Below are positions 19,101 to 27,473 of a DNA stretch of 64,000 nt, one piece after another. Below the pieces are notes generated by a model. The model made no database searches. It was not told the DNA's origin and saw nothing but the letters and a program-made list of their open reading frames with translations. Every line of letters starts with the position of its first letter. Positions within the stretch are counted from its first letter, which is position 1. The stretch comes from Leptolinea sp. UBA5366. Lineage in GTDB: Bacteria; Chloroflexota; Anaerolineae; Anaerolineales; Anaerolineaceae. Location of the stretch: positions 81,720-145,719 of the forward strand of contig DHPK01000033.1 in the NCBI GenBank assembly GCA_002407845.1, in the 5' to 3' direction. Position numbers and translations under genes: made by a program.

Positions 19101-22100
19101 GATGAGCTCAATCCAATTCCGCTTCAGATCGATAACGCTGCCAACCCACCGATTGATTATTTCACGCTGGATGACCGGTTTATACTCGGTTCGGGGTTCT
19201 ACCTGAACGTTGGCGTTCGCTCCGTTGCTGGTAATTTAATACCTGATCCCGGGACTTTCTCAGCACGTGCCTGCAGCCTGAATGATCCGGAAATTTGCAT
19301 TGACGCGCTTCCAGCGGATGCGGTGCGAGATTCTTCCGATTTCACTTTGGCAAGCGCACAGCTTGAATTTCCTGCTGTTCCGCAAGCCGGGCACTTTGCA
19401 CTGACGATCACTTTTGCGGGCGATCCGGCTCTGTATGGGACTGAATCCTCATCCTTCGCTTTGCGCGGATTTCGACGAGCAGCGTTGATCTTGACCCCGC
19501 ACCAGCAGTTCAGCCCGGATGCTGAATTTTTAGGGTATGAGTGGACAGGGGTTGAGGCAGCAGATCCAGGTTCGACGGATTATTGGTTCGATGCTTATCT
19601 GCTGGGCGCGGGGATGAAACATTGTCCGATCCCGCTGACGCTTGCGCAGTATGCCCAGCCCGGCGGGATCACACTTCAAATTGAGGTTGAAAAGACTGTC
19701 CCGGGCGCTGACCAATCTGATGCCGTCTGGCAGGCATCATTGACTGCCAATGGGTATGCTCAAGAGATCATCAATCGTCTGCAGCCTAATCTTTCGCTCT
19801 GGAATCAGCATGCCTGCCTTTGGGAAACGCAGGGAGAAAACCGGGCTGTGCACTGCAGCGATGTTGGATTGTCGGAACCATCCATCCTGCGGCATGCGCT
19901 TGAGCATACCGATCCGAACTATCAAATTCTGGATCAGAACCCGCTTGATAGTTTTTCAGATGTGTTTATTCAGGCAAAAATAGCGAAACAGCGGGTCTTT
20001 TTTCATGCACCAAACCTTTCCGGCCAATTGACAGGCGGTGTGCCTTATTGGATCAACTATCGGGGAGCTTCGTTTGCATATTTTACCGCGCCGGAATGTC
20101 TTGATGATGGGCAGCAGGGATACCAAACGGCCAATCACCGAATTCCTGCTAATCAGGTGCTTTCGATTCAGCCTCTGGTCCTCGCCCGCAGCCAACTTGA
20201 TAGAAAAAACAACTTTTCCGCTGTTAATGAACCGTATCAGATTCATTATGAGCCGTCTGCGAATATACTTTCGGCGCTGACGAACTATCATGGCGTGTGC
20301 GGGAATTGCCTCGATTGGCCGATTATGGAATTCACATATATCCCGAACGAGGGCTGTGCGCAAACAAGCGCCGGCGTGATCACGGTTCAGCCGGGAGCCG
20401 GGACGCTTTTTGGCGGTATCGCGTGTTTCAACGATTATAGTGTCCCCGAAGTGCGGTCATCTTTCTGCCAGCTGCGTTTCGATAATCCTGGCAATTTGGA
20501 GCTGATTTACCCTGGCAGTGATCAATTTAATCAAGCACAGGAAACGGTCTCTTTGGATGTCAGTCTTGCGGCTGGCATGGCTCTGCCTGCTGATGCTCCA
20601 GCTCTGTCCCGCTCAACCGTTTCTCAGCTTACAGTTCAACCCTTCTTTACTGATGAGTCCGGCGCTGTACTCTACAATCATTTTGTGGGGGAAAAATATC
20701 TTTTGACACTCCAGATTTCAGAACCGCTGTTATCGGAAACTCAGCTGAATCTTGAACTGCCAGCGATGTTCTCGCGGGAAAACCTGTTGCCCGAGAGGAG
20801 CTCCTGCCTGGGGTCTTATACTCCAGATTCGAGGAAAATGACGCTCGCAGCTCATGATTTTGATCAGGAAGACGGCAAAAAGTTTACTTGCGAATTCGTA
20901 TTTGCCAGTGCAGTTCCTGCAGCAGTGATGCAGACGATCCATTTCTCTTTGACTGCCGGCATCGACGAACCGCAGCAGGTGCTGACCCCGTTCAGCTGGA
21001 GCGGGATTCCGCAATCGGTAGCCAAAAAGAATCAGACAATGCAAGTTGAGGCTCACAGCGGACAGGCGATTCTATGCAATCAGCTGACGCCCAGCTGCGC
21101 TGCGATGGTTGTAAATGAGCCCTACTTGCTCAGCATTCATCTTCCTTCATCTGCTTTCAATGCTGCAAGCTCTGACGATATCCTCATTTTTCAATGGCCG
21201 GAAGGAACGTCGGAATGGCAGCAGGATTGGAGCGGAAATCCGGATATTCCTTCGTGTGTGATTGATGCGAATCTGCAGACGATCATTGAAAACCCAAGTG
21301 AAATTGTGCAATGCCAGTTCAGTCTGACATCCGAGTCTTCCACTGCCGCTCGGCCGCTCAGCGTTGGGTTTTCCTCGTGGAAATTCGAAGTTCCTGATGT
21401 TCAGCTGCTGCTTCCAGCGCATCCTGAAAAAAGAGAGCTTATCCTTTCTCCTGAACTGATGTTGAAACTCAACCCATTGGACGAAACTGATCCGATCAAC
21501 CAAATCAAAGCTGACCACATTGCCGCGCTTTATCGTTCAGACCGCTTTGATTCCAGCGGGGCTGCCGTATATGAATTGCGAATCGGCGTCAATGGGCTGC
21601 CTCTTGGCAGAACTCCTATTTCTGGTGAAAAACTGACCTTGCAGTGGAATTTGCTGGATATATTGGCGGGAAAAGGCACTCTGCCCGGCTGTTTCCAGCC
21701 TGACAGCCCAGGTGTTTATCAGATGGAGCTGGCTGTCCAGCCGGATGGGAGCTGGCTTGCAGTCTGTCCGTTTGCAATTCCTGCATCGGTTGATCCGGAG
21801 GTGCAGCTTACGGCTTTGACGATTGGTCTGGCATTAACAGAAGATTATTATGAAAAGCAGATTACTGTTGCGGAAAACCCGTTTACGATAGAGACAATCC
21901 GCGCGGTCGTGCACTTGCCCGAAATAATTGAGGTGATGCAGGAAGCAGAAATCATTATTGACTTTGAAATCCCCGATTCAGCTGGCGTGCCCTATGCAGG
22001 CGCGCTCCTTGCTAGATCAGGCGAACCATTGCTGGCGGTCAGCTGGGATCAGCCGGAAATCCTGAGCTGCGTGACTGAACAGAACGCCGGATCAGTTTAC

Positions 22101-23432
22101 CGACAGCGCTGCAGCTTCCGCTTTGACTCGCTTCCGTCAATGGGCAATGCTCCGACACTCTGGGTGGACCCGCTTTTGAACCATCTTGCAGGTTTACTCA
22201 AGATAGAAGTTTGGCAGGCAGGTGCACCGTCCGAATCATTATCATTCCAGCTGCCAAATGTGGCGAAAGTTCCTGCCGTGCTGACATTTGGCTCGATCCA
22301 GTTAGCGGACCAGCCTGAGGAGGAGCTGCCAAGTCTCTACGTTGGGCAGAACGCCTTTGTTGATCTGACTTTCAGCGGCAATGCAGCTAGTGTTGACCTG
22401 GATGCTCTGGAAGTTTCACTGGATAACGTTGCATTGGATTCGTGTGAATGGATCCAACCGGACGTGTTCCGCTGCGGGGTCCCGACAGACTGTCTGGTTT
22501 ATCGCGAAGGAGAATGCTTTTCCGAGCACCGGCTGGATGCGGTCTATGCCGGAGATGAGGTGAACGATAGGGTACAGGCGGAAGCCATATCATATCGGCT
22601 CAGCCGCTATGAGCTGACGATAACCGATGCAGGAATCTTTGATACCTCGCAGCTTCAGCATACGCTGCAATATCATCCCGAGAGTGGAAGCTGGACGCCG
22701 GCTGCTGTTTGGGCAGAGGGGATCCAGTTTGAAACTTTTCTGATCCGCGATTTGATCACGATTGGAGGATCAAATCTGCAAAAAACCTATCCGCTGCTCA
22801 TTCGCTTTGCCAGCGAAATAAGATCTGAAGTTCAACCTGATTCGGACAAATTTTGGCTGCAGCTAACCGCAGTGAAATCAACTGACGGAACCACTGCCGA
22901 GGAACTGATCCAGATCCCTGCGCTGGATTGGAATTCAGCCGAAGGCACAATTTATTTTGAAATCGATTTTGGCTCTTCTGCTCAGGACAGATCAGGAGTT
23001 CTGCTGAAAGACCTGCTGGCTGAGGTCAGCGAAATTCAAAAAGCAGAAGTGATCTATCAGGGAGATGAATGGTATCAGCCGGCAGCGATTCTTTGGCAGC
23101 CGCCCGGACTGCATTTTCCGCTGACGGTCGTCTCTGTGTTTGAAACCCAGCAGTCCCCGCAGGGAAACCAGCTTGATTTCACCGGTTCCGCCATGGATTC
23201 CTCCCAGTACTCCGTCTTTTGTTCCCAGTCCGGTATTCCGCTGAGCTGCGGTTCTGCTGAGGATTTTCATTCCGATGGCTGCTGGGGAAATATCTCGATT
23301 GATCCAATCGTTAATCCAGTTATTTATGGGTCGTTTGAGCCTGCGCCGCGCTGCTATTTGGCGGGCATTGAAAAAGCCGGATCCTTTGACCAGATCCGGC
23401 TTGGTGATTCGGAAAATGAAGCTTTTCGCTAA
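16158..23432 (+). CDS. Giant single-pass protein: FHA-like head, one TM helix, extracellular Ig-like repeats
   Basis: 2424 residues. Residues 1-100 look FHA/YscD-like (LSIGSQLGNDLRLD, then short beta strands) but lack the SRxH phosphothreonine-binding motif. After a basic stretch, residues about 118-140 form one transmembrane helix (WLWVALFLCLLAAASFIFL), so the head should be cytoplasmic and the remainder exported. The exterior contains at least four Ig-like units about 100 residues apart (near 590, 686, 800 and 900), each with a VSDGxxxC...C...YxGDxxY pattern and a conserved cysteine pair. A Pro/Thr linker (STPQPTPVLTPTALP) lies near 750. The rest is beta-rich with scattered cysteines; a further YAGDE segment and a QGDEWY segment occur near the end. 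No C-terminal anchor is seen. GGAG precedes the ATG. GC content is clearly higher than in the preceding island. Adhesion or envelope function is only a guess. Confidence 0.8.
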   Translation: MELRIISPEGWEKRFPFKKPVLSIGSQLGNDLRLDTPTQFQLILQEREITTLRVRLPAENEAGMPLRVNRNGRFFTLQPGEEMELYPGDSLESGTFRLIPDWQASQRTAEPDRNKRGATAWLWVALFLCLLAAASFIFLPRINEFSVQLPPEPLMIGDAGTLFWQANRFSSSITLFSGDQQSPVERTGLLEISPPETTVYRIQAENWLSRLIKRPAVKELTVPVSIALPGVRLESVRTAPNTYQVSWSVSGEVDQVSLTIGSQTEVLPEQEYQSSRTLPIRKDVEVRITAHNQAGTNWQSEVLAAEPVDLLLEKFIVWVQPESRSQFTLVQSEVPAEGFTEKLVELIPNETLAAGYELIHHQTGRTLNPREQIMLEWGVNQADTVMIEPLADRLLPESGAQYYYPEKSTNFLLSAALGDQLKTFTLPVTVKKEKAETVSQPLKIEQFSTNPVSLQQPGKVTLAWSVSGDWERIQLLSSSRTPTLTEKTPAGQPQTVDSGAILADYLNGAGFLSVNLAEDTSFILKASNSEKSDNAIVSVRVNPSAPAVVRKPLGIQITQLFSASGKFEVGEEITAAIAFSGLSSADPFPTGSVVISDGLSNCLITLPRSSCELKLRSAGNRAISARYGGNQVYQSAETLQSLVVTDKKLERLNLAASIFPDQAIQNVGEKVTVSAFLTPEFEGELSPTGTLFISDGLSNCLLTLPRNSCDLEVRSIGERTISISYSGDDFFHPAVTSLKIQAEKKESTPQPTPVLTPTALPLQFPIRIVGVFPQKSAYSIGDQIDIYVDPDYSSIDNRFPREKIQVSDGFATCLFSVESGNHCTMQLIDSSASQIIASFPGDGYYSPSQSEPWSITVQALPKAATQTVIASVQPNLASYRIGDQIKVSVSVTPDKVLDQPPSGEVTVSDGFSSCIVQWPEQDACSLTLQNGTAREITAIYAGDEFYASSVSAMRPIKISMLEVLAFSAQAMQFSTCDSFAPDELNPIPLQIDNAANPPIDYFTLDDRFILGSGFYLNVGVRSVAGNLIPDPGTFSARACSLNDPEICIDALPADAVRDSSDFTLASAQLEFPAVPQAGHFALTITFAGDPALYGTESSSFALRGFRRAALILTPHQQFSPDAEFLGYEWTGVEAADPGSTDYWFDAYLLGAGMKHCPIPLTLAQYAQPGGITLQIEVEKTVPGADQSDAVWQASLTANGYAQEIINRLQPNLSLWNQHACLWETQGENRAVHCSDVGLSEPSILRHALEHTDPNYQILDQNPLDSFSDVFIQAKIAKQRVFFHAPNLSGQLTGGVPYWINYRGASFAYFTAPECLDDGQQGYQTANHRIPANQVLSIQPLVLARSQLDRKNNFSAVNEPYQIHYEPSANILSALTNYHGVCGNCLDWPIMEFTYIPNEGCAQTSAGVITVQPGAGTLFGGIACFNDYSVPEVRSSFCQLRFDNPGNLELIYPGSDQFNQAQETVSLDVSLAAGMALPADAPALSRSTVSQLTVQPFFTDESGAVLYNHFVGEKYLLTLQISEPLLSETQLNLELPAMFSRENLLPERSSCLGSYTPDSRKMTLAAHDFDQEDGKKFTCEFVFASAVPAAVMQTIHFSLTAGIDEPQQVLTPFSWSGIPQSVAKKNQTMQVEAHSGQAILCNQLTPSCAAMVVNEPYLLSIHLPSSAFNAASSDDILIFQWPEGTSEWQQDWSGNPDIPSCVIDANLQTIIENPSEIVQCQFSLTSESSTAARPLSVGFSSWKFEVPDVQLLLPAHPEKRELILSPELMLKLNPLDETDPINQIKADHIAALYRSDRFDSSGAAVYELRIGVNGLPLGRTPISGEKLTLQWNLLDILAGKGTLPGCFQPDSPGVYQMELAVQPDGSWLAVCPFAIPASVDPEVQLTALTIGLALTEDYYEKQITVAENPFTIETIRAVVHLPEIIEVMQEAEIIIDFEIPDSAGVPYAGALLARSGEPLLAVSWDQPEILSCVTEQNAGSVYRQRCSFRFDSLPSMGNAPTLWVDPLLNHLAGLLKIEVWQAGAPSESLSFQLPNVAKVPAVLTFGSIQLADQPEEELPSLYVGQNAFVDLTFSGNAASVDLDALEVSLDNVALDSCEWIQPDVFRCGVPTDCLVYREGECFSEHRLDAVYAGDEVNDRVQAEAISYRLSRYELTITDAGIFDTSQLQHTLQYHPESGSWTPAAVWAEGIQFETFLIRDLITIGGSNLQKTYPLLIRFASEIRSEVQPDSDKFWLQLTAVKSTDGTTAEELIQIPALDWNSAEGTIYFEIDFGSSAQDRSGVLLKDLLAEVSEIQKAEVIYQGDEWYQPAAILWQPPGLHFPLTVVSVFETQQSPQGNQLDFTGSAMDSSQYSVFCSQSGIPLSCGSAEDFHSDGCWGNISIDPIVNPVIYGSFEPAPRCYLAGIEKAGSFDQIRLGDSENEAFR
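23371..23402 (-). terminator. Intrinsic terminator of the dehydrogenase gene, inside the 3' end of the giant gene
   Basis: Arms at 23374-23383 and 23393-23402 form a perfect 10-bp stem (AAGCCGGATC/GATCCGGCTT) with a nine-base loop. On the minus strand it continues into five T in total. It therefore looks like the terminator for the gene ending at 23435, although it is coding sequence on the plus strand. Confidence 0.72.
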
Positions 23433-23434
23433 AG

Positions 23435-24451
23435 TCAGTTCAACCGCACCAACTGCCCGGTTTTGAAAGATTCTGTCGTGGCGAAAGCGATTTCCGTTGA
23501 GCGGGTTCCGTCGTAAACACTGACATTTGGTTTTCTGCCGCTTAAAACGCAATCGACAAATTCCTGCATCTCCGCCAGATAGGCTTCCGCAAAGCGTTCC
23601 GGGAAAGCTTCAACGCATTCTGTGACGACCCCTTGGCTGTTGTATAGAATGGCTAAGTTTTTCTGCGGAACCGGGCTGATGCGGATACTGCCGAGCGTGC
23701 CGACGATTTCAGTCTCAATGTGATACCCGTGAGCAGCGGTTCGGCCGGTGTGAATGATTCCCATCGCGCCATTGTCGAATTTGTACAGCGCGCAGCCTGA
23801 TTCGGCATCGCCCATCTCTGCAAATTGCGGAAAACCGAAACTCCCGCCGAGTGCATAGACGGTCTCGGGTTCTGCTCCCAGGAACCAGCGCATCAGGTCG
23901 ATGTCATGAATTGCCATATCGATGAACAGTCCGCCGCTGGAACCGGCAAATTTCAGCGATCCTTCGATGAACTTGAGCGGATCGACGCCGGTGGCTTTGA
24001 CCAGATAAGGCGTCCCGATCGCTCCCTCGTCAATTTTTTGTTTGGCATAGACATAAGACGGGTCAAAGCGCCGCATGAAACCCAGCATGAAAGTTTTATC
24101 CGCGTGGTTTTCAACTGATTTTTCGGCTGATAAACATTCCTCAACGGTTACACCGAGCGGCTTCTCGCAAAAAACATGCTTGCCAGCTGCCAGCGCCGCA
24201 GTCAGCTGCCGGCAGTGTTCGCCGCTGGTAGTGACGATCGCGACCGCGTCAATGTCTGCATTAACAAGCATTTCATCGAAGTCAAGGTAGAGATCTTGAA
24301 CTCCCAGCTCCGACCGAGCGTAGTCCAGTTCGGACTGCATCAGACTGCAGGCGGCGGTCAGTGTGCAGCCGGGAATCCGGAAAGCGAGATTATTGGCGTG
24401 AATTTTCCCCAGTCTGCCAAGACCGGCAATTCCGATTTTTAGTTGATTCAT
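23435..24451 (-). CDS. Gfo/Idh/MocA-family dehydrogenase (myo-inositol dehydrogenase-like)
   Basis: NAD(P)-dependent cytosolic sugar/polyol oxidoreductase, 338 residues. It begins with a Rossmann motif GIAGLGRLGKIHANNL, has the family signature GKHVFCEKPLGVTVEE with the conserved EKP Lys, and a C-terminal substrate domain with SGGLFIDMAIHDIDLMRWF, which carries the metal-free catalytic Asp/His pattern of inositol 2-dehydrogenases (IolG). Best guess is inositol or a related cyclitol or sugar. It is divergent from a CUT2 sugar importer, so the two may serve one substrate. GGAG lies just before the ATG. Its stop is two bases from that of the giant gene, which is convergent. Confidence 0.86.
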   Translation of the reverse strand: MNQLKIGIAGLGRLGKIHANNLAFRIPGCTLTAACSLMQSELDYARSELGVQDLYLDFDEMLVNADIDAVAIVTTSGEHCRQLTAALAAGKHVFCEKPLGVTVEECLSAEKSVENHADKTFMLGFMRRFDPSYVYAKQKIDEGAIGTPYLVKATGVDPLKFIEGSLKFAGSSGGLFIDMAIHDIDLMRWFLGAEPETVYALGGSFGFPQFAEMGDAESGCALYKFDNGAMGIIHTGRTAAHGYHIETEIVGTLGSIRISPVPQKNLAILYNSQGVVTECVEAFPERFAEAYLAEMQEFVDCVLSGRKPNVSVYDGTRSTEIAFATTESFKTGQLVRLN

Positions 24452-24642
24452 GCGAGGCTCCTATTAGATTAATGAAAAACTTTCCTGATCAGGATTATAG
24501 CTTTGTCATGATCTTGGGTCAATTATGAGAAACATTGCGTTCTTTTTCACATACTTAAGAGTATTGTCATCTTTTTTGTAAAAATTAATATTACCAATAT
24601 ACCCTTTTGAATTTTCAAGAAGAGTGTTTTAATCAAAATCAT

Positions 24643-24656
24643 TGTAAACGTTTACA
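24643..24656. promoter_or_regulatory. LacI/GalR-type operator palindrome
   Basis: TGTAAACGTTTACA, a perfect palindrome with the central CG typical of LacI/GalR-family operators. It lies between the dehydrogenase gene and the CUT2 importer operon. It differs symmetrically at two bases per half-site from the operator at 34711, so the regulator may be a different LacI-family protein. Confidence 0.7.
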
Positions 24657-24736
24657 TTCTGGAAATCAGCACCATTTGACCGTACAGAAACGCATTCAAA
24701 GGGCAATGGTAAAAGAAATTTCAGCTGATATTCCTT

Positions 24737-24764
24737 AAAGGCAGATCGTCAAAGGCAGATCGTC
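24737..24764. repeat. Tandem 14-base direct repeat
   Basis: AAAGGCAGATCGTC occurs twice in immediate succession (24737-24750 and 24751-24764) in the leader of the CUT2 operon. Either a recent slippage duplication or paired binding sites. Confidence 0.8.
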
Positions 24765-24920
24765 AAGGATTAAATCGTTGACTTAAATCGCGAAAGCAAA
24801 ATTTCAGCTGAGCTGGTAACTTTTCAATTATGATTAGTGTGTAAATATTTTCGAGTTTGTTTTTAGTTGAATAGATTAATTCCTGACAAATTCGGATAAA
24901 TATTAATAAAAGGAGAAAAA

Positions 24921-25859
24921 ATGAAAAAGTCAATAATTGTTGGATTAGTTTTCGTAATGGTTTTGCTGTTTGCCCTGTCTGGTACTGTGTCCGCTGCCGA
25001 TGATCAGATTGTCGTTGGTTATGTCTGCAAGGACATCAATGACACGTTCATGAACTACCTGATTGAAGAAGCGCAGAAATACGCGGATGAATTTGGCATC
25101 ACCCTTCAGGTTGTCGACGCGCAGAACGACGTTGTCAAGCAACAGGATCAGGTTGAAGCATTTATTACCCAGAAAGTTGATGCTGTGATTGTGCTGCCGA
25201 TCGACAGCAGTGCCTGCGAACCGATGACGGAAGCCGCAGTTAAGGCGAATATTCCGCTGGTTTATGTCAACACCAGCCCTTATCCGGATGGCAATTTTCC
25301 CGAAGGAACCTACTATGTCGGTTCAGTCGAAAAGGAAGCCGGTGAAATGCAGGCTGAATATATCGCTTCAAAAATTAAGGATGATGGAAAAATCGTCATT
25401 CTTCAAGGCTCATTGGGTCACGAAGGCGCACTGAAACGCACCGATGGTGTGATCGAAAAAATGGCTGAGTTGAAACCCAATGTTGTCGTCCTTGACAAAC
25501 TGCCCGGCAACTGGCAGAAAGATCAGGGCATGACCCTCGTCGAAAACTGGCTGACGAAATACAATAATGATATCGACGCTGTCTTCGCCAACAACGACGA
25601 AATGGCATTAGGCGCGATCAATGCGCTGAGCGACATCGGCAAAACGGATTGTCTGGTTGCCGGTATCGACGGTACCAAAGACGGAATCGCAGCGGTGAAA
25701 GCCGGAACAATGACCTGCAGCGTCTTACAGGATGCACACGGTCAGGGTTATGGCGCGATGGAAATCGTCCACAAGATCGTTAAGGGCGAAGAAGTTGAAC
25801 AGGTTACCTGGGTTCCTTTCAAACTGATCAACATCGACAACGTTTCAGATTTTGAATAA
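24921..25859 (+). CDS. CUT2 sugar ABC transporter substrate-binding protein (RbsB-like)
   Basis: Extracytoplasmic binding protein of the periplasmic-binding-protein-like I fold (Peripla_BP_4), 312 residues. A Sec signal peptide ends near TVSA-AD and contains no lipobox Cys. The mature part starts QIVVGYVCKDINDTFMNYL, then VDAVIVLPIDSSACEPM, VYVNTSPYPDGN, LQGSLGHEGALKRTDG and DAVFANNDEMALGA, all standard positions for ribose/galactose/inositol binders. AAAAGGAGA precedes the ATG. First gene of a binding protein-ATPase-permease-URO-D-like operon. Context with a divergent inositol-dehydrogenase-like gene hints at a cyclitol, without proof. Confidence 0.93.
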   Translation: MKKSIIVGLVFVMVLLFALSGTVSAADDQIVVGYVCKDINDTFMNYLIEEAQKYADEFGITLQVVDAQNDVVKQQDQVEAFITQKVDAVIVLPIDSSACEPMTEAAVKANIPLVYVNTSPYPDGNFPEGTYYVGSVEKEAGEMQAEYIASKIKDDGKIVILQGSLGHEGALKRTDGVIEKMAELKPNVVVLDKLPGNWQKDQGMTLVENWLTKYNNDIDAVFANNDEMALGAINALSDIGKTDCLVAGIDGTKDGIAAVKAGTMTCSVLQDAHGQGYGAMEIVHKIVKGEEVEQVTWVPFKLINIDNVSDFE

Positions 25860-25890
25860 TCGAATTAATTATCCAATCGGATAAACAGTC

Positions 25891-25922
25891 AGATCGGAGG
25901 CTGATTAAAAAGCCTCCGGTCT
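25891..25922 (+). promoter_or_regulatory. 12-bp hairpin after the CUT2 binding-protein gene
   Basis: AGATCGGAGGCT (25891-25902) pairs with AGCCTCCGGTCT (25911-25922), with one G-U pair and an eight-base loop. No T tract follows. The hairpin ends 15 bases before the ATPase start codon. Confidence 0.72.
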
Positions 25923-25937
25923 ACTTGGGGGATCTTA

Positions 25938-27473
25938 ATGAGTGAGCAATACTTGCTTGAGATGAATGAAATTGTTAAGTCATTTCCTGGAGTCAAGGCT
26001 TTAAAAGGGGTAACGCTCAAAATACGGCCAGGTGAAATTCATGGGCTGGTTGGTGAAAACGGTGCCGGAAAATCTACGCTGATGAAGTGCCTGATGGGGA
26101 TCTATAAGCCTGACAACGGCACGATTCTTTTTAATGGAAAAGAGATCAAAAACTATTCCGTGCGGGATGCCATGAATTATGGGATCGCAATGATTCAGCA
26201 GGAATTAAGCCCGGTTTATCACCGCTCGATCATGTCCAACATCTTTCTCGGCAACGAACCGAAAACAAACCTCGGCTTCATTGACTGGAATCGGATGAAA
26301 GTGGAAAGCCTGGAATGGCTCAAGAAAGTTGACGTTGAAGAAGATCCCACCAGAGAGATGCACGAACTCACCATCGCGAAAATGCGGATGGTCGAAGTCG
26401 CCAGAGCGCTGGCAAGCGATGCCAAACTGCTGATTATGGATGAGCCGACCTCTGCGCTGACAACCAAAGAAGTGAAACAGCTTTTCACAACGATGAGAAA
26501 AATTAAAGAGATGGGGAATAGTATCGTTTTTATTACCCATCGGCTCGATGAAATCTTTGAAGTCTGTGATCAGATCACTGTTTTTCGGGATGGAGAGTCA
26601 GTTGGTTATGTCAAGCCAACCGAGATTGACCAAAACGGGCTGATTCAGCTGATGGTCGGGCGGGAGATCAAAAATCTTTATCCGAAAACCGAATGCACGA
26701 AAGGCGAAGTCGCCTTAAAGGTTGAAAACCTGAGCATGGGTCATTCCTTTAAAGATGTATCCTTTGAGGTTCGGCATGGTGAAATTCTGGGTGTAGCCGG
26801 GTTGGTCGGCGCTGGGCGGACCGAAGTCATCGAAACGATTTTTGGTTTGCATAAAAAATCCAGCGGGAAGATTTTTATTGAAGGGAAAGAAGTCGAGATC
26901 AACAGCAGTTCCGATGCCTTCGATAATGGGATGGCGCTGCTGACGGAAGAACGCCGCAAGGATGGCATTTTCCCAATTCTTGACATCCGCTTTAATACTA
27001 CAGTCGCGAACTTGAAACACTATATCCGGAAATCCAACCTGATCAACCATCAGGCAATCACGGCCGATACCAAAGAATATATAAAGAAACTTGACGTCAA
27101 AACGCCTTCTGACAAACAGCTGATTCAGTTTTTGAGTGGAGGGAATCAACAGAAAGTTTTGATTTCACGTTTGCTTTTGACCGAGCCAAAAATCATTTTC
27201 CTGGATGAGCCGACACGCGGGATTGACGTCGGAGCGAAATCCGAAATCCATCGCCTGATCAATGACCTCGCTCATCAAGGCATCAGCGTTGTGATGGTGT
27301 CTTCCGAGCTTCCTGAAATCATGGGGATGAGCGACCGGATCATGGTCATGCACGAAGGAAAAGTAACTGGAATCCTTGAAAACAAAGATATCAATCAGAG
27401 TGTCATCATGGAATATGCATCCGGTATTCGGGATGATTTTGTTCCCGCTGAAACAGAAAGGGTTAATGCTTAA
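25938..27473 (+). CDS. CUT2 sugar ABC transporter ATP-binding protein (RbsA/MglA-like)
   Basis: Fused double ATPase that powers the adjacent permease, 511 residues. The first cassette has Walker A GENGAGKSTLMK near residue 40, a degenerate signature (HELTIAKMRMVEVARAL) and Walker B LLIMDEPTSAL. The second has a modified Walker A (GLVGAGRTEVIE), the canonical signature FLSGGNQQKVLISRLL and Walker B IIFLDEPTRGID. This asymmetry is the rule for RbsA-type proteins. Its stop overlaps the permease start (TAATG). Confidence 0.95.
   Translation: MSEQYLLEMNEIVKSFPGVKALKGVTLKIRPGEIHGLVGENGAGKSTLMKCLMGIYKPDNGTILFNGKEIKNYSVRDAMNYGIAMIQQELSPVYHRSIMSNIFLGNEPKTNLGFIDWNRMKVESLEWLKKVDVEEDPTREMHELTIAKMRMVEVARALASDAKLLIMDEPTSALTTKEVKQLFTTMRKIKEMGNSIVFITHRLDEIFEVCDQITVFRDGESVGYVKPTEIDQNGLIQLMVGREIKNLYPKTECTKGEVALKVENLSMGHSFKDVSFEVRHGEILGVAGLVGAGRTEVIETIFGLHKKSSGKIFIEGKEVEINSSSDAFDNGMALLTEERRKDGIFPILDIRFNTTVANLKHYIRKSNLINHQAITADTKEYIKKLDVKTPSDKQLIQFLSGGNQQKVLISRLLLTEPKIIFLDEPTRGIDVGAKSEIHRLINDLAHQGISVVMVSSELPEIMGMSDRIMVMHEGKVTGILENKDINQSVIMEYASGIRDDFVPAETERVNA

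Larger units (their letters stand above)
24452..24920. other. 469-base divergent regulatory region
   Basis: No credible gene is seen on either strand. It holds a perfect 14-base palindrome (24643-24656) and a tandem 14-base duplication (24737-24764), both listed separately. It is the shared upstream region of the dehydrogenase gene and the CUT2 importer operon. Confidence 0.7.

Noticed and set aside
16158..23432. CRISPR-like or DNA-level repeats in the giant gene
   Set aside because: The Ig-like units are similar only at protein level; there is no regular spacer-repeat structure.
22992..23552. 186-residue minus-strand reading frame
   Set aside because: It is antisense to the giant gene and the 3' end of the dehydrogenase gene, has no recognisable motif and an amino-acid composition typical of a shadow frame.
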